A stretch of DNA of 64,000 bases from Sphingobacterium sp. GVS05A. Its GTDB lineage: Bacteria > Bacteroidota > Bacteroidia > Sphingobacteriales > Sphingobacteriaceae. Positions 53,549-64,000 of this stretch are shown piece after piece. Within the stretch, counting starts at the first letter, position 1. Every line of letters begins with the position of its first letter. Location: contig NZ_JAHXYR010000007.1 of assembly GCF_019969845.1 (NCBI RefSeq), positions 338,547-402,546 of the forward strand, written 5' to 3'. The position numbers were made by a program, and so were the translations under genes. The notes below the pieces were generated by a model that was not told the origin of the DNA, made no database searches, and saw nothing but the letters and a program-made list of their open reading frames with translations.

Positions 53549-56500
53549 TTGGCAAACAATAATATTCAACAAGAAAGAATAAACTTTGCAACAAGTAAGA
53601 AAGTATTGGAATATCCAGATTTCTTAGATGTGCAATTGGAATCTTTCAAGGAGTTTTTTCAATTAGAAACTACTTCTGACAACCGCCATCAGGAAGGGCT
53701 GTTCAAGGTATTCTCGGAAAACTTCCCTATTTCTGATTCAAGAAACATTTTTGTGCTAGAGTTTTTGGATTATTTCATTGATCCACCACGTTATGATATC
53801 CAAGAGTGTATCGAACGCGGCTTGACTTATAGCGTTCCTTTAAAGGCTAAGTTAAAGTTATCTTGTAATGATGAAGAACACGAAGATTTCGAAACTATTG
53901 TTCAGGATGTATATTTAGGGACTATCCCTTATATGACTCCTAAAGGTACTTTCGTGGTAAATGGTGCAGAGCGTGTCATCGTATCGCAATTACACCGTTC
54001 ACCGGGCGTTTTCTTTGGTCAAAGTAGACACACAAATGGTACTAAACTTTATTCTGCAAGGGTAATTCCTTTCAAAGGGTCTTGGATCGAATTCGCTACA
54101 GACGTAAACAACGTCATGTACGCTTATATCGACCGTAAAAAGAAATTCCCAGTAACTACCTTATTGCGTGCGATCGGTTACGATTCAGATAAAGATATCC
54201 TAGAATTGTTTGACCTAGCTGATGAAGTAAAAGTTAGTAAATCTGGTCTTAAGAAATATGTTGGCCGTCGTCTTGCGGCTAGGGTATTAAAAAAATGGGT
54301 AGAAGATTTCGTGGATGAGGATACTGGTGAAGTAGTATCTATCGACCGTAACGAAATTATCCTTGAACGTGAAACTGTTCTAGAAGAAGATCACATTGAT
54401 TTGATTATCGAAGCTGGCGTTAAGTCTATTATCTTAGCGAAAGACGATGAGTCAAATAATGCAGATTATTCTATTATATATAATACTTTACAAAAAGATA
54501 CTTCCAATTCAGAAAAAGAGGCGGTAGAGCATATCTATCGTCAATTGCGTAACGCTGAACCACCAGATGAGGAAACTGCTCGTGGTATCATCGATCGTTT
54601 GTTCTTCTCTGATAAACGTTATGACTTAGGTGATGTAGGTCGTTACCGTATCAACCGTAAGTTGAAATTGGGTACACCGGATGAGACCAAGGTCTTGACG
54701 CGTGAAGATATCATTGCAATCGTGAAGTATTTGATCAACTTGATCAACTCCAAAGCTGAGGTGGATGATATTGACCACTTGTCAAATCGTCGTGTACGTA
54801 CAGTTGGTGAGCAATTATATGCTCAATTTGGTGTAGGTCTATCTCGTATGGCGCGTACAATCCGTGAGCGTATGAACATCAGAGATAACGAGGTGTTTAC
54901 ACCAACGGATTTGATTAATGCACGTACTTTATCGTCAGTAATCAATTCGTTCTTCGGTACCAACCAGTTATCTCAGTTCATGGACCAAACTAACCCTCTT
55001 GCTGAAATTACGCACAAACGTCGTTTGTCAGCCTTAGGTCCAGGTGGTCTTTCTCGTGAGCGCGCAGGTTTCGAGGTTCGTGACGTTCACTATACACACT
55101 ACGGTCGTCTTTGTACAATCGAAACACCAGAGGGACCAAACATCGGTTTGATTTCTTCTTTGGCTGTACATGCAAAAATCAACCATTTAGGTTTTATTGA
55201 AACTCCTTACCGTAAGGTAAAAGATGGTGTTGTTGTTGTAGACCAACCTGTGGTATACTTGTCAGCTGAGGATGAAGATGGTAAAACAATTGCGCAAGCA
55301 AATGCTTTGTATGATGACAAAGGTAATTTTGAAGATGCAAAAGTAAAAGCCAGATACGAAGGTGACTTTCCAATTATCGAGCCCGAAATGCTTGACTATA
55401 TGGACGTTGCTCCAAACCAAATTACATCTATTGCGGCTTCATTGATTCCTTTCTTGGAGCACGATGATGCCAACCGTGCATTGATGGGATCCAACATGCA
55501 ACGTCAGGCTGTGCCTGTATTGCGTCCGCAGGCTCCTATCGTAGGTACTGGTCTTGAAGGTCGTGTAGCGAAAGATTCACGTACATTGATCAATGCCGAA
55601 GGTCATGGTGTGGTTGAATATGTAGATGCTGATGAAATTAAAATCCGTTACGACAGAAACGATGATGATCGTTTAGTATCATTTGATGATGATGTCAGAA
55701 CATATAAATTGATCAAATTCAAGAAAACTAACCAGAATACTTGTATGAACTTGAAGCCTATCATTAAGAAAGGTCAACGAGTTGAACCAGGACAGGTATT
55801 GTGTGAAGGTTATGCTACTGAAAATGGTGAATTAGCATTAGGTCGTAACTTAAAAGTAGCGTTCATGCCTTGGCAAGGATATAACTTTGAGGATGCGATC
55901 GTAATTTCTGAGCGTGTAGCAAAAGAAGACTGGTTTACTTCTCTTCACATTGAAGAATTCGAACTTGAAGTTCGTGATACAAAACGTGGTGAAGAAGAGT
56001 TAACAGCTGATATTCCTAACGTATCTGAAGAAGCGACAAAAGACTTAGATGAAAACGGTATTATCCGTATTGGTGCTGAAGTTGGTGGTGGTGATATCTT
56101 GATTGGTAAAATCACGCCTAAAGGTGAGTCTGACCCTTCTCCAGAGGAGAAATTATTACGGGCAATCTTTGGTGACAAAGCTGGTGACGTGAAAGATGCT
56201 TCATTGAAAACTCCACCTTCATTAAAAGGTGTTGTTATCGATACGAAGTTATTCTCTCGTGCGAAGAAAATGTCTAAAGAAGTTGAACGTAAAACTTTAG
56301 AGAAATTAGAGGTTGCTCACGATAGAGCTGTTAAATCATTGAAAGACCGTTTGGTAGAGAAATTATTCATTGTAGTGAATGGTAAAACAAGCCAAGGTGT
56401 ATACAATGTATATAAAGAGTTGTTAGTTGCTAAAGGTGCTAAGTTTACCCAAAAAATCTTAGCTGAATTAGAATACAACAACATCAACCCAATGGGATGG

Positions 56501-57358
56501 ACAACTGACGAAGATAAAAACGAGTTGATCAAAATGGCCCTTCATAATTACAATATTAAAATTAATGAAGAATTAGGTTCATTCAAACGTGATAAATTCG
56601 CAGTATCTGTTGGGGATGAGCTTCCATCTGGAATCGTGCAGATGGCGAAAGTTTACGTAGCTAAGAAACGTAAATTGAAAGTAGGGGATAAGATGGCAGG
56701 TCGTCACGGTAATAAAGGTATTGTTGCACGTATTGTACGTGATGAGGATATGCCATTCTTGGAAGATGGTACTCCGGTTGATATCGTGTTGAACCCATTA
56801 GGGGTACCTTCACGGATGAACTTGGGTCAGATCTATGAAACCGTATTAGGTTGGGCTGGTCAAAAATTGGGTATTAAATTTGCTACACCAATCTTTGACG
56901 GTGCTGAGATGGATCAAGTACAAGACTGGGTTGCGAAAGCTGGTTTGCCAAAATCCGGTCGTACATATTTGTACAATGGATTGACAGGTGACCGTTTCGA
57001 TCAACCAACAACAGTAGGTGTAATCTACATGTTGAAATTAGGTCACATGGTTGATGATAAAATGCACGCACGTTCAATCGGTCCTTACTCATTGATCACA
57101 CAACAACCTCTGGGTGGTAAAGCACAATTCGGTGGTCAGCGTTTTGGTGAGATGGAGGTTTGGGCACTGGAAGCATTCGGTGCATCTAACATCCTTCAAG
57201 AGATCTTGACCGTGAAATCGGATGACGTAGTGGGTCGTGCCAAAACTTACGAAGCAATCGTTAAGGGCAACAACCTTCCGACACCATCGGTGCCAGAATC
57301 GTTCAACGTATTGGTACACGAGTTGCGCGGATTGGGTCTAGATATCACATTGGATTAA
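53549..57358 (+). CDS. rpoB: RNA polymerase beta subunit (TTG start)
   Basis: 1269 aa from the TTG at 53549, giving MANNNIQQERINFATSKKVL, which fits Bacteroidota RpoB; the frame is open from 53462, but those 29 residues (LCICWAQWTCGLQ) look non-coding. It contains the rifampicin region around FFGTNQLSQFMDQTNPLAEI (residues about 475-495) with THKRRLSALGPGGLSRERAG, and the C-terminal EALKTYEAIVKGNNLPTP-like end. It is the catalytic core partner of rpoC, 72 bp downstream. Confidence 0.97.
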   Translation: MANNNIQQERINFATSKKVLEYPDFLDVQLESFKEFFQLETTSDNRHQEGLFKVFSENFPISDSRNIFVLEFLDYFIDPPRYDIQECIERGLTYSVPLKAKLKLSCNDEEHEDFETIVQDVYLGTIPYMTPKGTFVVNGAERVIVSQLHRSPGVFFGQSRHTNGTKLYSARVIPFKGSWIEFATDVNNVMYAYIDRKKKFPVTTLLRAIGYDSDKDILELFDLADEVKVSKSGLKKYVGRRLAARVLKKWVEDFVDEDTGEVVSIDRNEIILERETVLEEDHIDLIIEAGVKSIILAKDDESNNADYSIIYNTLQKDTSNSEKEAVEHIYRQLRNAEPPDEETARGIIDRLFFSDKRYDLGDVGRYRINRKLKLGTPDETKVLTREDIIAIVKYLINLINSKAEVDDIDHLSNRRVRTVGEQLYAQFGVGLSRMARTIRERMNIRDNEVFTPTDLINARTLSSVINSFFGTNQLSQFMDQTNPLAEITHKRRLSALGPGGLSRERAGFEVRDVHYTHYGRLCTIETPEGPNIGLISSLAVHAKINHLGFIETPYRKVKDGVVVVDQPVVYLSAEDEDGKTIAQANALYDDKGNFEDAKVKARYEGDFPIIEPEMLDYMDVAPNQITSIAASLIPFLEHDDANRALMGSNMQRQAVPVLRPQAPIVGTGLEGRVAKDSRTLINAEGHGVVEYVDADEIKIRYDRNDDDRLVSFDDDVRTYKLIKFKKTNQNTCMNLKPIIKKGQRVEPGQVLCEGYATENGELALGRNLKVAFMPWQGYNFEDAIVISERVAKEDWFTSLHIEEFELEVRDTKRGEEELTADIPNVSEEATKDLDENGIIRIGAEVGGGDILIGKITPKGESDPSPEEKLLRAIFGDKAGDVKDASLKTPPSLKGVVIDTKLFSRAKKMSKEVERKTLEKLEVAHDRAVKSLKDRLVEKLFIVVNGKTSQGVYNVYKELLVAKGAKFTQKILAELEYNNINPMGWTTDEDKNELIKMALHNYNIKINEELGSFKRDKFAVSVGDELPSGIVQMAKVYVAKKRKLKVGDKMAGRHGNKGIVARIVRDEDMPFLEDGTPVDIVLNPLGVPSRMNLGQIYETVLGWAGQKLGIKFATPIFDGAEMDQVQDWVAKAGLPKSGRTYLYNGLTGDRFDQPTTVGVIYMLKLGHMVDDKMHARSIGPYSLITQQPLGGKAQFGGQRFGEMEVWALEAFGASNILQEILTVKSDDVVGRAKTYEAIVKGNNLPTPSVPESFNVLVHELRGLGLDITLD

Positions 57359-57430
57359 TTAAGCAATTAGGGCTTTGAAGGACCGCGGTTCTTCAAAGCT
57401 TCTCTATAAAGCTTTAACTTTTGAATAAGT

Positions 57431-60400
57431 ATGTCTTACAAAAAAGATAATAAAATTAAAAGCAACTTCACTTCGATTACGATCAGCTTGGCTTCTCCAG
57501 AAACTATTTTGGAGCGTTCAAGTGGTGAAGTTACAAAACCAGAAACGATTAACTATCGTACCTACAAACCAGAACGTGATGGTTTATTCTGTGAGCGTAT
57601 TTTTGGTCCTGTAAAGGATTACGAATGTCACTGTGGTAAATACAAACGTATCCGTTATAAAGGTATCGTGTGTGACCGTTGTGGTGTTGAGGTAACAGAG
57701 AAAAAAGTACGTCGTGAGCGTATGGGACACATCAACTTGGTGGTTCCTGTAGCACACATCTGGTACTTCCGTTCTCTTCCTAATAAAATCGGTTATTTGT
57801 TAGGACTTCCTACCAAGAAACTGGATATGATCATTTACTATGAACGTTATGTCGTTATCCAAGCTGGTATCAAGGAAGAAGATGGTATCAACTTTATGGA
57901 CTTCTTGACTGAAGAAGAATATTTAGATATTTTAGATACCTTACCAAAAGAAAATCAATATTTAGACGACAACGATCCTCAGAAATTCGTTGCTAAGATG
58001 GGTGCTGAGGCTTTGGAAGATTTGTTGAAACGTATTGATTTGGATCAATTGTCTTACGATTTACGTCACCAAGCTGCTAACGAGACTTCTCAACAACGTA
58101 AAAATGAAGCGTTAAAACGTCTTCATGTTGTTGAAGCTTTCCGTAGCTCACGTGAAAACATCGAGAATCGTCCTGAATGGATGATCGTGAAGATTGTTCC
58201 TATCATTCCACCAGAATTACGCCCATTGGTGCCTTTGGATGGTGGTCGTTTTGCGACTTCGGATTTGAACGATTTATACCGTCGTGTTATTATCCGTAAC
58301 AACCGTCTAAAACGTTTGATCGAGATCAAAGCACCAGAGGTAATCTTACGTAACGAAAAACGTATGCTTCAAGAGGCGGTGGACTCTTTGTTTGACAACT
58401 CACGTAAAGTGAATGCTGTTAAGACAGAAGGTAACCGTGCATTGAAGTCATTATCTGATATTTTAAAAGGTAAACAAGGTCGTTTCCGTCAAAACTTATT
58501 AGGTAAACGTGTGGATTATTCAGCTCGTTCGGTAATTGTTGTAGGCCCTCACTTGAAATTACACGAGTGTGGTCTTCCTAAAGATATGGCGGCTGAGCTT
58601 TACAAACCATTCATCATTCGTAAAATGATCGAGCGTGGTATTGTAAAAACAGTAAAATCCGCTAAGAAAATCGTAGATCGTAAAGATCCTGTTGTATGGG
58701 ATATCCTTGAAAACGTATTGAAAGGTCACCCTGTATTACTTAACCGTGCGCCTACGCTTCACCGTTTGGGTATTCAAGCTTTCCAACCTACTTTGGTTGA
58801 GGGTAAAGCGATTCAGTTACACCCATTGGTTTGTACAGCGTTCAACGCCGATTTTGACGGTGACCAGATGGCAGTTCACTTACCTTTAGGTAATGCTGCA
58901 GTTTTGGAAGCCCAAATCTTGATGTTGGCAGCACATAATATCTTAAACCCTGCGAACGGTTCACCGATCACCGTGCCATCTCAAGACATGGTATTGGGTC
59001 TTTACTATATTACTAAAGGCCGTAAAACTGCTGGTGACCATATCGTAAGAGGTCAAGATATGACTTTCTATTCAGCTGAAGAGGTTATCATTGCTTTAAA
59101 TGAGAAGCAAATTGACCTTCACGCTTGGATTAAAGTAAAAACAAAAATTAGACAAAAAGATGGTAGCATCGTTGATACCTTATTAGAGACAACTGTAGGT
59201 CGTGTGATCTTCAACCAAGTTGTTCCTGAGGAAATGGGATTTGTCAATGAATTGCTGACTAAAAAATCTTTGCGTAATATCATCGGTGAGATTGTGAAGA
59301 CTACGGGTATGGCTCGTGCAGCACAATTCTTGGATGATATGAAAGAGTTAGGATATCAAACAGCCTTCAAAGGTGGTCTTTCTTTCAACTTGGAAGATTT
59401 GAACATTCCTGCTGCGAAAGCTGAGTTGATCCAACAAGCAACAAACGAAGTTGAGGAAGTAATGAGCAACTATAACATGGGTTTCATTACGAACAACGAA
59501 CGTTATAACCAAATCATCGATATCTGGACACGTATCAACAACAGATTGACTGCGCACGTAATGGATATTCTTTCCAACGATAACCAAGGTTTCAACTCAG
59601 TTTATATGATGTTGGATTCTGGAGCCCGTGGTTCGAAAGAGCAGATTCGTCAGTTGTGTGGTATGCGTGGTTTGATGGCGAAACCTCAAAAATCCGGTAC
59701 TTCAGGTGGTGAGATTATTGAGAACCCGATCTTGTCGAACTTTAAAGAAGGTTTGTCCGTATTAGAGTATTTTATCTCTACCCACGGTGCGCGTAAAGGT
59801 CTTGCCGATACAGCCTTGAAAACGGCTGATGCGGGTTACTTGACCCGTCGTTTACATGACGTCGCTCAGGATATGATCGTTGTTGAACAAGATTGTGGTG
59901 GTTTACGTGGTATTTACACAACAGCATTGAAAGATAATGATGATGTTGTTGAACCATTATTCGATCGTATCTTAGGTCGTACTCCATTACATGATGTATT
60001 CCATCCGGAGACAGAGGAGTTGATCGTTTCTGCAAATGAAGATATCACTGAGGAAATTGCTGAGGTTATCGAAAAAGCAGGTATTGAGGGTATCGAAATT
60101 CGTACTGTATTAACTTGTGAATCGAAACGTGGTGTGTGTGCTTGTTGTTATGGTCGTAACTTGGCATCTGGTAAACGTGTTCAATTGGGTGAAGCTGTCG
60201 GTGTTATCGCAGCACAATCAATCGGTGAGCCAGGTACACAGTTGACACTTCGTACGTTCCACGTGGGTGGTACGGCATCAAATATCGCCGCTGACTCAAG
60301 CATCATTTCTAAATACGATGGTAAAATCGAATTTGAAAATGTGCGTACCGTTTCGCAAACAAATGACAATGGTACACATCAGGTAGTCTTAGGACGTTCT

Positions 60401-61708
60401 GGTGAGGTTAAGATCATTGATGCACATAATAAGATTGTATTCCAACAAAATATCCCTTATGGTTCACAGTTGTTCGTTGAGGATGGCGGTACAGTAGCTA
60501 AAGGTGATAAATTGGTAGAGTGGGATCCATATAACGCAGTAATTATCTCTGAATTTGCTGGTAAAGTTGAGTTTGATGCAATCATCGAAGGTGTTACCTT
60601 CCGTGAGGAATCAGATGAACAAACTGGTCACAAAGAGAAAGTAATTATTGAAACTCGTGATAAAACGAAAAACCCATCCATCAAGATTCTTGATAAATCC
60701 GGAGAGGTTATCCGTACGTACAATATCCCAGTAGGTGCCCACGTTGCTGTTGCTAACGGTGTGACTGTTAAAGAAGGTGGTATCTTAGTTAAGATTCCTC
60801 GTTCTACTGGTAAAACACGAGATATCACAGGTGGTCTTCCACGTGTAACCGAGTTGTTCGAAGCACGTAACCCTTCTAACCCAGCTGTTGTAACAGAAAT
60901 CGACGGTGTGGTAACATTAGGTGGTGTGAAACGTGGTAACCGTGAGATGTCGATTGAATCACGTGATGGTCAAATCAAGAAATACTTGGTACCACTTTCT
61001 AAACATATCCTTGTTCAGGATAATGACTTTGTGAAAGCAGGTATGCCATTATCGGATGGTTCGATCTCTCCAGCGGATATCTTATCTATTAAAGGACCTT
61101 CAGCGGTACAACATTACATCGTGAATGGTATCCAAGAGGTATACCGTCTCCAAGGTGTGAAGATCAACGATAAACACTTTGAAACGATTGTTCACCAGAT
61201 GATGCAAAAAGTTAACATTGAGGATCCAGGAGATACACGTTTCTTAGAGAAAGAAGCAGTAAACAAATGGGACTTCATGGAAGAGAATGATTCCTTGTTC
61301 GACAAGAAAGTCGTTGTTGATGCCGGAGATTCCAATAGCTTACGTCCAGGACAGATCGTTTCTTTACGTAAGTTGAGAGAGGAAAACTCAAGCTTGAAAC
61401 GTCGTGACTTAAAACTTGTAGAGGTGCGTGAAGCAATTCCAGCGACTTCAAGTCCATTGTTGCAAGGTATCACTAGAGCATCATTAGGTACCAAATCGTT
61501 TATCTCTGCTGCCTCTTTCCAAGAGACAACAAAAGTATTGAATGAAGCTGCTATCGCAGGTAAACGTGACAACTTGTTAGGTTTGAAAGAAAACGTAATC
61601 GTTGGTCACTTGATTCCTTCAGGTACAGGTATCCGTCAGTACAGCAACCTAATTGTCGGTTCTCGCGAAGAGTACGATCAATTGTTGGCTTCGAAAGAAG
61701 AAGATTAA
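57431..61708 (+). CDS. rpoC: RNA polymerase beta' subunit
   Basis: 1425 aa. Zinc site 1 is CHCGKYKRIRYKG...CDRCG at about residues 66-85. The catalytic NADFDGDQM is at about 472-480. The second cysteine cluster, CESKRGVCACCYGRNL, is near 896-911. The C-terminal region has GQIVSLRKL, then VREAIPATSSPLLQGITRAS. It carries the active-site magnesium and binds DNA and nucleotides. It closes the cluster and is followed by a terminator 26 bp after the stop. Confidence 0.99.
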   Translation: MSYKKDNKIKSNFTSITISLASPETILERSSGEVTKPETINYRTYKPERDGLFCERIFGPVKDYECHCGKYKRIRYKGIVCDRCGVEVTEKKVRRERMGHINLVVPVAHIWYFRSLPNKIGYLLGLPTKKLDMIIYYERYVVIQAGIKEEDGINFMDFLTEEEYLDILDTLPKENQYLDDNDPQKFVAKMGAEALEDLLKRIDLDQLSYDLRHQAANETSQQRKNEALKRLHVVEAFRSSRENIENRPEWMIVKIVPIIPPELRPLVPLDGGRFATSDLNDLYRRVIIRNNRLKRLIEIKAPEVILRNEKRMLQEAVDSLFDNSRKVNAVKTEGNRALKSLSDILKGKQGRFRQNLLGKRVDYSARSVIVVGPHLKLHECGLPKDMAAELYKPFIIRKMIERGIVKTVKSAKKIVDRKDPVVWDILENVLKGHPVLLNRAPTLHRLGIQAFQPTLVEGKAIQLHPLVCTAFNADFDGDQMAVHLPLGNAAVLEAQILMLAAHNILNPANGSPITVPSQDMVLGLYYITKGRKTAGDHIVRGQDMTFYSAEEVIIALNEKQIDLHAWIKVKTKIRQKDGSIVDTLLETTVGRVIFNQVVPEEMGFVNELLTKKSLRNIIGEIVKTTGMARAAQFLDDMKELGYQTAFKGGLSFNLEDLNIPAAKAELIQQATNEVEEVMSNYNMGFITNNERYNQIIDIWTRINNRLTAHVMDILSNDNQGFNSVYMMLDSGARGSKEQIRQLCGMRGLMAKPQKSGTSGGEIIENPILSNFKEGLSVLEYFISTHGARKGLADTALKTADAGYLTRRLHDVAQDMIVVEQDCGGLRGIYTTALKDNDDVVEPLFDRILGRTPLHDVFHPETEELIVSANEDITEEIAEVIEKAGIEGIEIRTVLTCESKRGVCACCYGRNLASGKRVQLGEAVGVIAAQSIGEPGTQLTLRTFHVGGTASNIAADSSIISKYDGKIEFENVRTVSQTNDNGTHQVVLGRSGEVKIIDAHNKIVFQQNIPYGSQLFVEDGGTVAKGDKLVEWDPYNAVIISEFAGKVEFDAIIEGVTFREESDEQTGHKEKVIIETRDKTKNPSIKILDKSGEVIRTYNIPVGAHVAVANGVTVKEGGILVKIPRSTGKTRDITGGLPRVTELFEARNPSNPAVVTEIDGVVTLGGVKRGNREMSIESRDGQIKKYLVPLSKHILVQDNDFVKAGMPLSDGSISPADILSIKGPSAVQHYIVNGIQEVYRLQGVKINDKHFETIVHQMMQKVNIEDPGDTRFLEKEAVNKWDFMEENDSLFDKKVVVDAGDSNSLRPGQIVSLRKLREENSSLKRRDLKLVEVREAIPATSSPLLQGITRASLGTKSFISAASFQETTKVLNEAAIAGKRDNLLGLKENVIVGHLIPSGTGIRQYSNLIVGSREEYDQLLASKEED

Positions 61709-61734
61709 TCTATCATAGATTATTTTATATAGAG

Positions 61735-61765
61735 AGGTCCAGGCGTATGTCTGGACCTTTTTTGT
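61735..61765 (+). terminator. Rho-independent terminator of rpoC operon
   Basis: Stem AGGTCCAG/CTGGACCT, loop of 8, followed by a T-run (TTTTTT). 26 bp after the rpoC stop codon. Confidence 0.87.
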
Positions 61766-62000
61766 TTCTATAGCGACTTTATATGGTATAAAAGAACGTA
61801 GTCAATAGTATTTAGTTGTCCTTTTAGCTGTGAAATTGTTTGTTAAGGGAGGGGGGCGAACTGAAATCTATAGCAAGCAGCTTGGCCGTTTAATTGGTTA
61901 ATTTAACCTGATTGGACGGTTTACAGCATATCTGTCTTAAATGAATCGTTCAATGTTACAGTTAGTTAACCTTAATATTAAAAAATAATAAACAAAAGGC
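61766..62000. other. Spacer between rpoC terminator and rRNA promoters
   Basis: No gene, tRNA or repeat recognised; A/T-rich with a short run of G (GGGAGGGGGG). Confidence 0.5.
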
Positions 62001-62033
62001 TTGGAAGTTTGTTAGTAATCTCCCTATCTTTGC
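62001..62033 (+). promoter_or_regulatory. rRNA promoter 1
   Basis: TTG, spacer of 21, TATCTTTGC: full match to the Bacteroidota -7 element and a usable -33. First of two tandem promoters before the 16S gene. Confidence 0.65.
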
Positions 62034-62153
62034 ACCACTCCGCAAGGGAGGGACGGTTACTTCGGAAGAGGTGATCATGAAAAAAAGAAGGGTTTAACGG
62101 AAGTTAGGCGCGGAAATCGGGAAAGAGAAAAAGAAAAAAAACTTCAAAAGTTT

Positions 62154-62185
62154 TTTGGAATTTCAAAAAAGATTTCTACCTTTGC
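62154..62185 (+). promoter_or_regulatory. rRNA promoter 2
   Basis: TTG inside a T-run, spacer of 19, TACCTTTGC. About 244 bp before the 16S start. Tandem promoters are usual for rRNA operons. Confidence 0.7.
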
Positions 62186-62276
62186 AGTCCCAACGGAAAC
62201 GGAGGGAAACAAAAAAAGATAAAGAGGAGCGCAATGCTCATCAGAATATAGCGGATACGGAAGTTGAAGCGAGATA

Positions 62277-62286
62277 AGTTCTTTAA
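62277..62286 (+). promoter_or_regulatory. BoxA-like element in 16S leader
   Basis: AGTTCTTTAA, the same ten bases as in the tRNA-tuf leader at 47673-47682, resembling boxA antitermination sites. Confidence 0.5.
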
Positions 62287-62428
62287 GAAAACACAATCAT
62301 GTAAGCGTGACGAGTAGATAAAACGAAAGTCATGAACAAATTCAAGAATTAGTTCAATTCGATCCAAGATCAGAGATATAAAAAAGAATTCTGATTATGT
62401 AAATAGTTGGAATCAAAAACTTCATTTT

Positions 62429-63958
<1,530 letters not shown>

Positions 63959-64000
63959 AGAGTATCGCGGATCGATGCTCGTCACGTACATATGATTGAA
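63959..64000 (+). other. Start of 16S-23S spacer, cut by window
   Basis: 42 bp after the 16S 3' end. No tRNA is visible within these bases; the rest of the rRNA operon lies outside. Confidence 0.7.

Overview
The window looks like a chromosomal segment of a Bacteroidota species, most likely Sphingobacterium or a close relative. This rests on the 16S rRNA text, the -33/-7 promoters of the type TTG-N19/20-TAnnTTTG, A/T-rich start regions with little Shine-Dalgarno signal, and the gene order tRNA-Thr/Tyr/Gly/Thr - tuf - tRNA-Trp - secE - nusG - rplKAJL - rpoBC. The genus call comes from recognition, not from an alignment.

Bases 1-41000 hold an unusually large array of ABC3/FtsX (MacB-type) permease genes, all on the minus strand: one cut by the left edge and 14 complete, each about 790-805 aa. 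Only one ATPase gene (36407-37105) and one membrane-fusion (HlyD/MacA-like) gene (39647-40900) accompany them. Facing them on the plus strand are a TolC-like outer-membrane factor, a sigma-54-dependent (GAFTDA) response regulator and a PAS-containing histidine kinase (41225-45323). Together these could form tripartite pumps or envelope stress devices in which many permeases share one ATPase and one exit duct. A small XRE-type regulator and a divergent helix-turn-helix-like gene (2811-3873) interrupt the array.

The most striking signal is regulatory. Five intergenic places carry a pair of 16-bp inverted repeats of the form TGTNCG-N4-CGNACA, spaced 21-22 bp start to start. Each pair is followed, 53-55 bp further on, by a -24/-12 (sigma-54) type promoter. 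These divide the locus into five transcription units: P1, the left-edge permease; P2, two permeases; P3, five permeases; P4, HlyD-permease-ATPase and six more permeases; P5, TolC-regulator-kinase. The regulator encoded in P5 is the natural candidate to bind all five, which would make a closed, autoregulated regulon.

Bases 45583-47481 hold a short methyltransferase-like protein, a structured intergenic element and an Omp85/D15-type outer-membrane barrel protein. From 47600 onward lies the informational block: four tRNAs, tuf, tRNA-Trp, secE, nusG, a frameshifted XRE pseudogene, rplK, rplA, rplJ, rplL, rpoB and rpoC. A 16S rRNA gene with tandem promoters and a boxA-like leader follows at the right edge. 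I saw no CRISPR array, insertion sequence or prophage.
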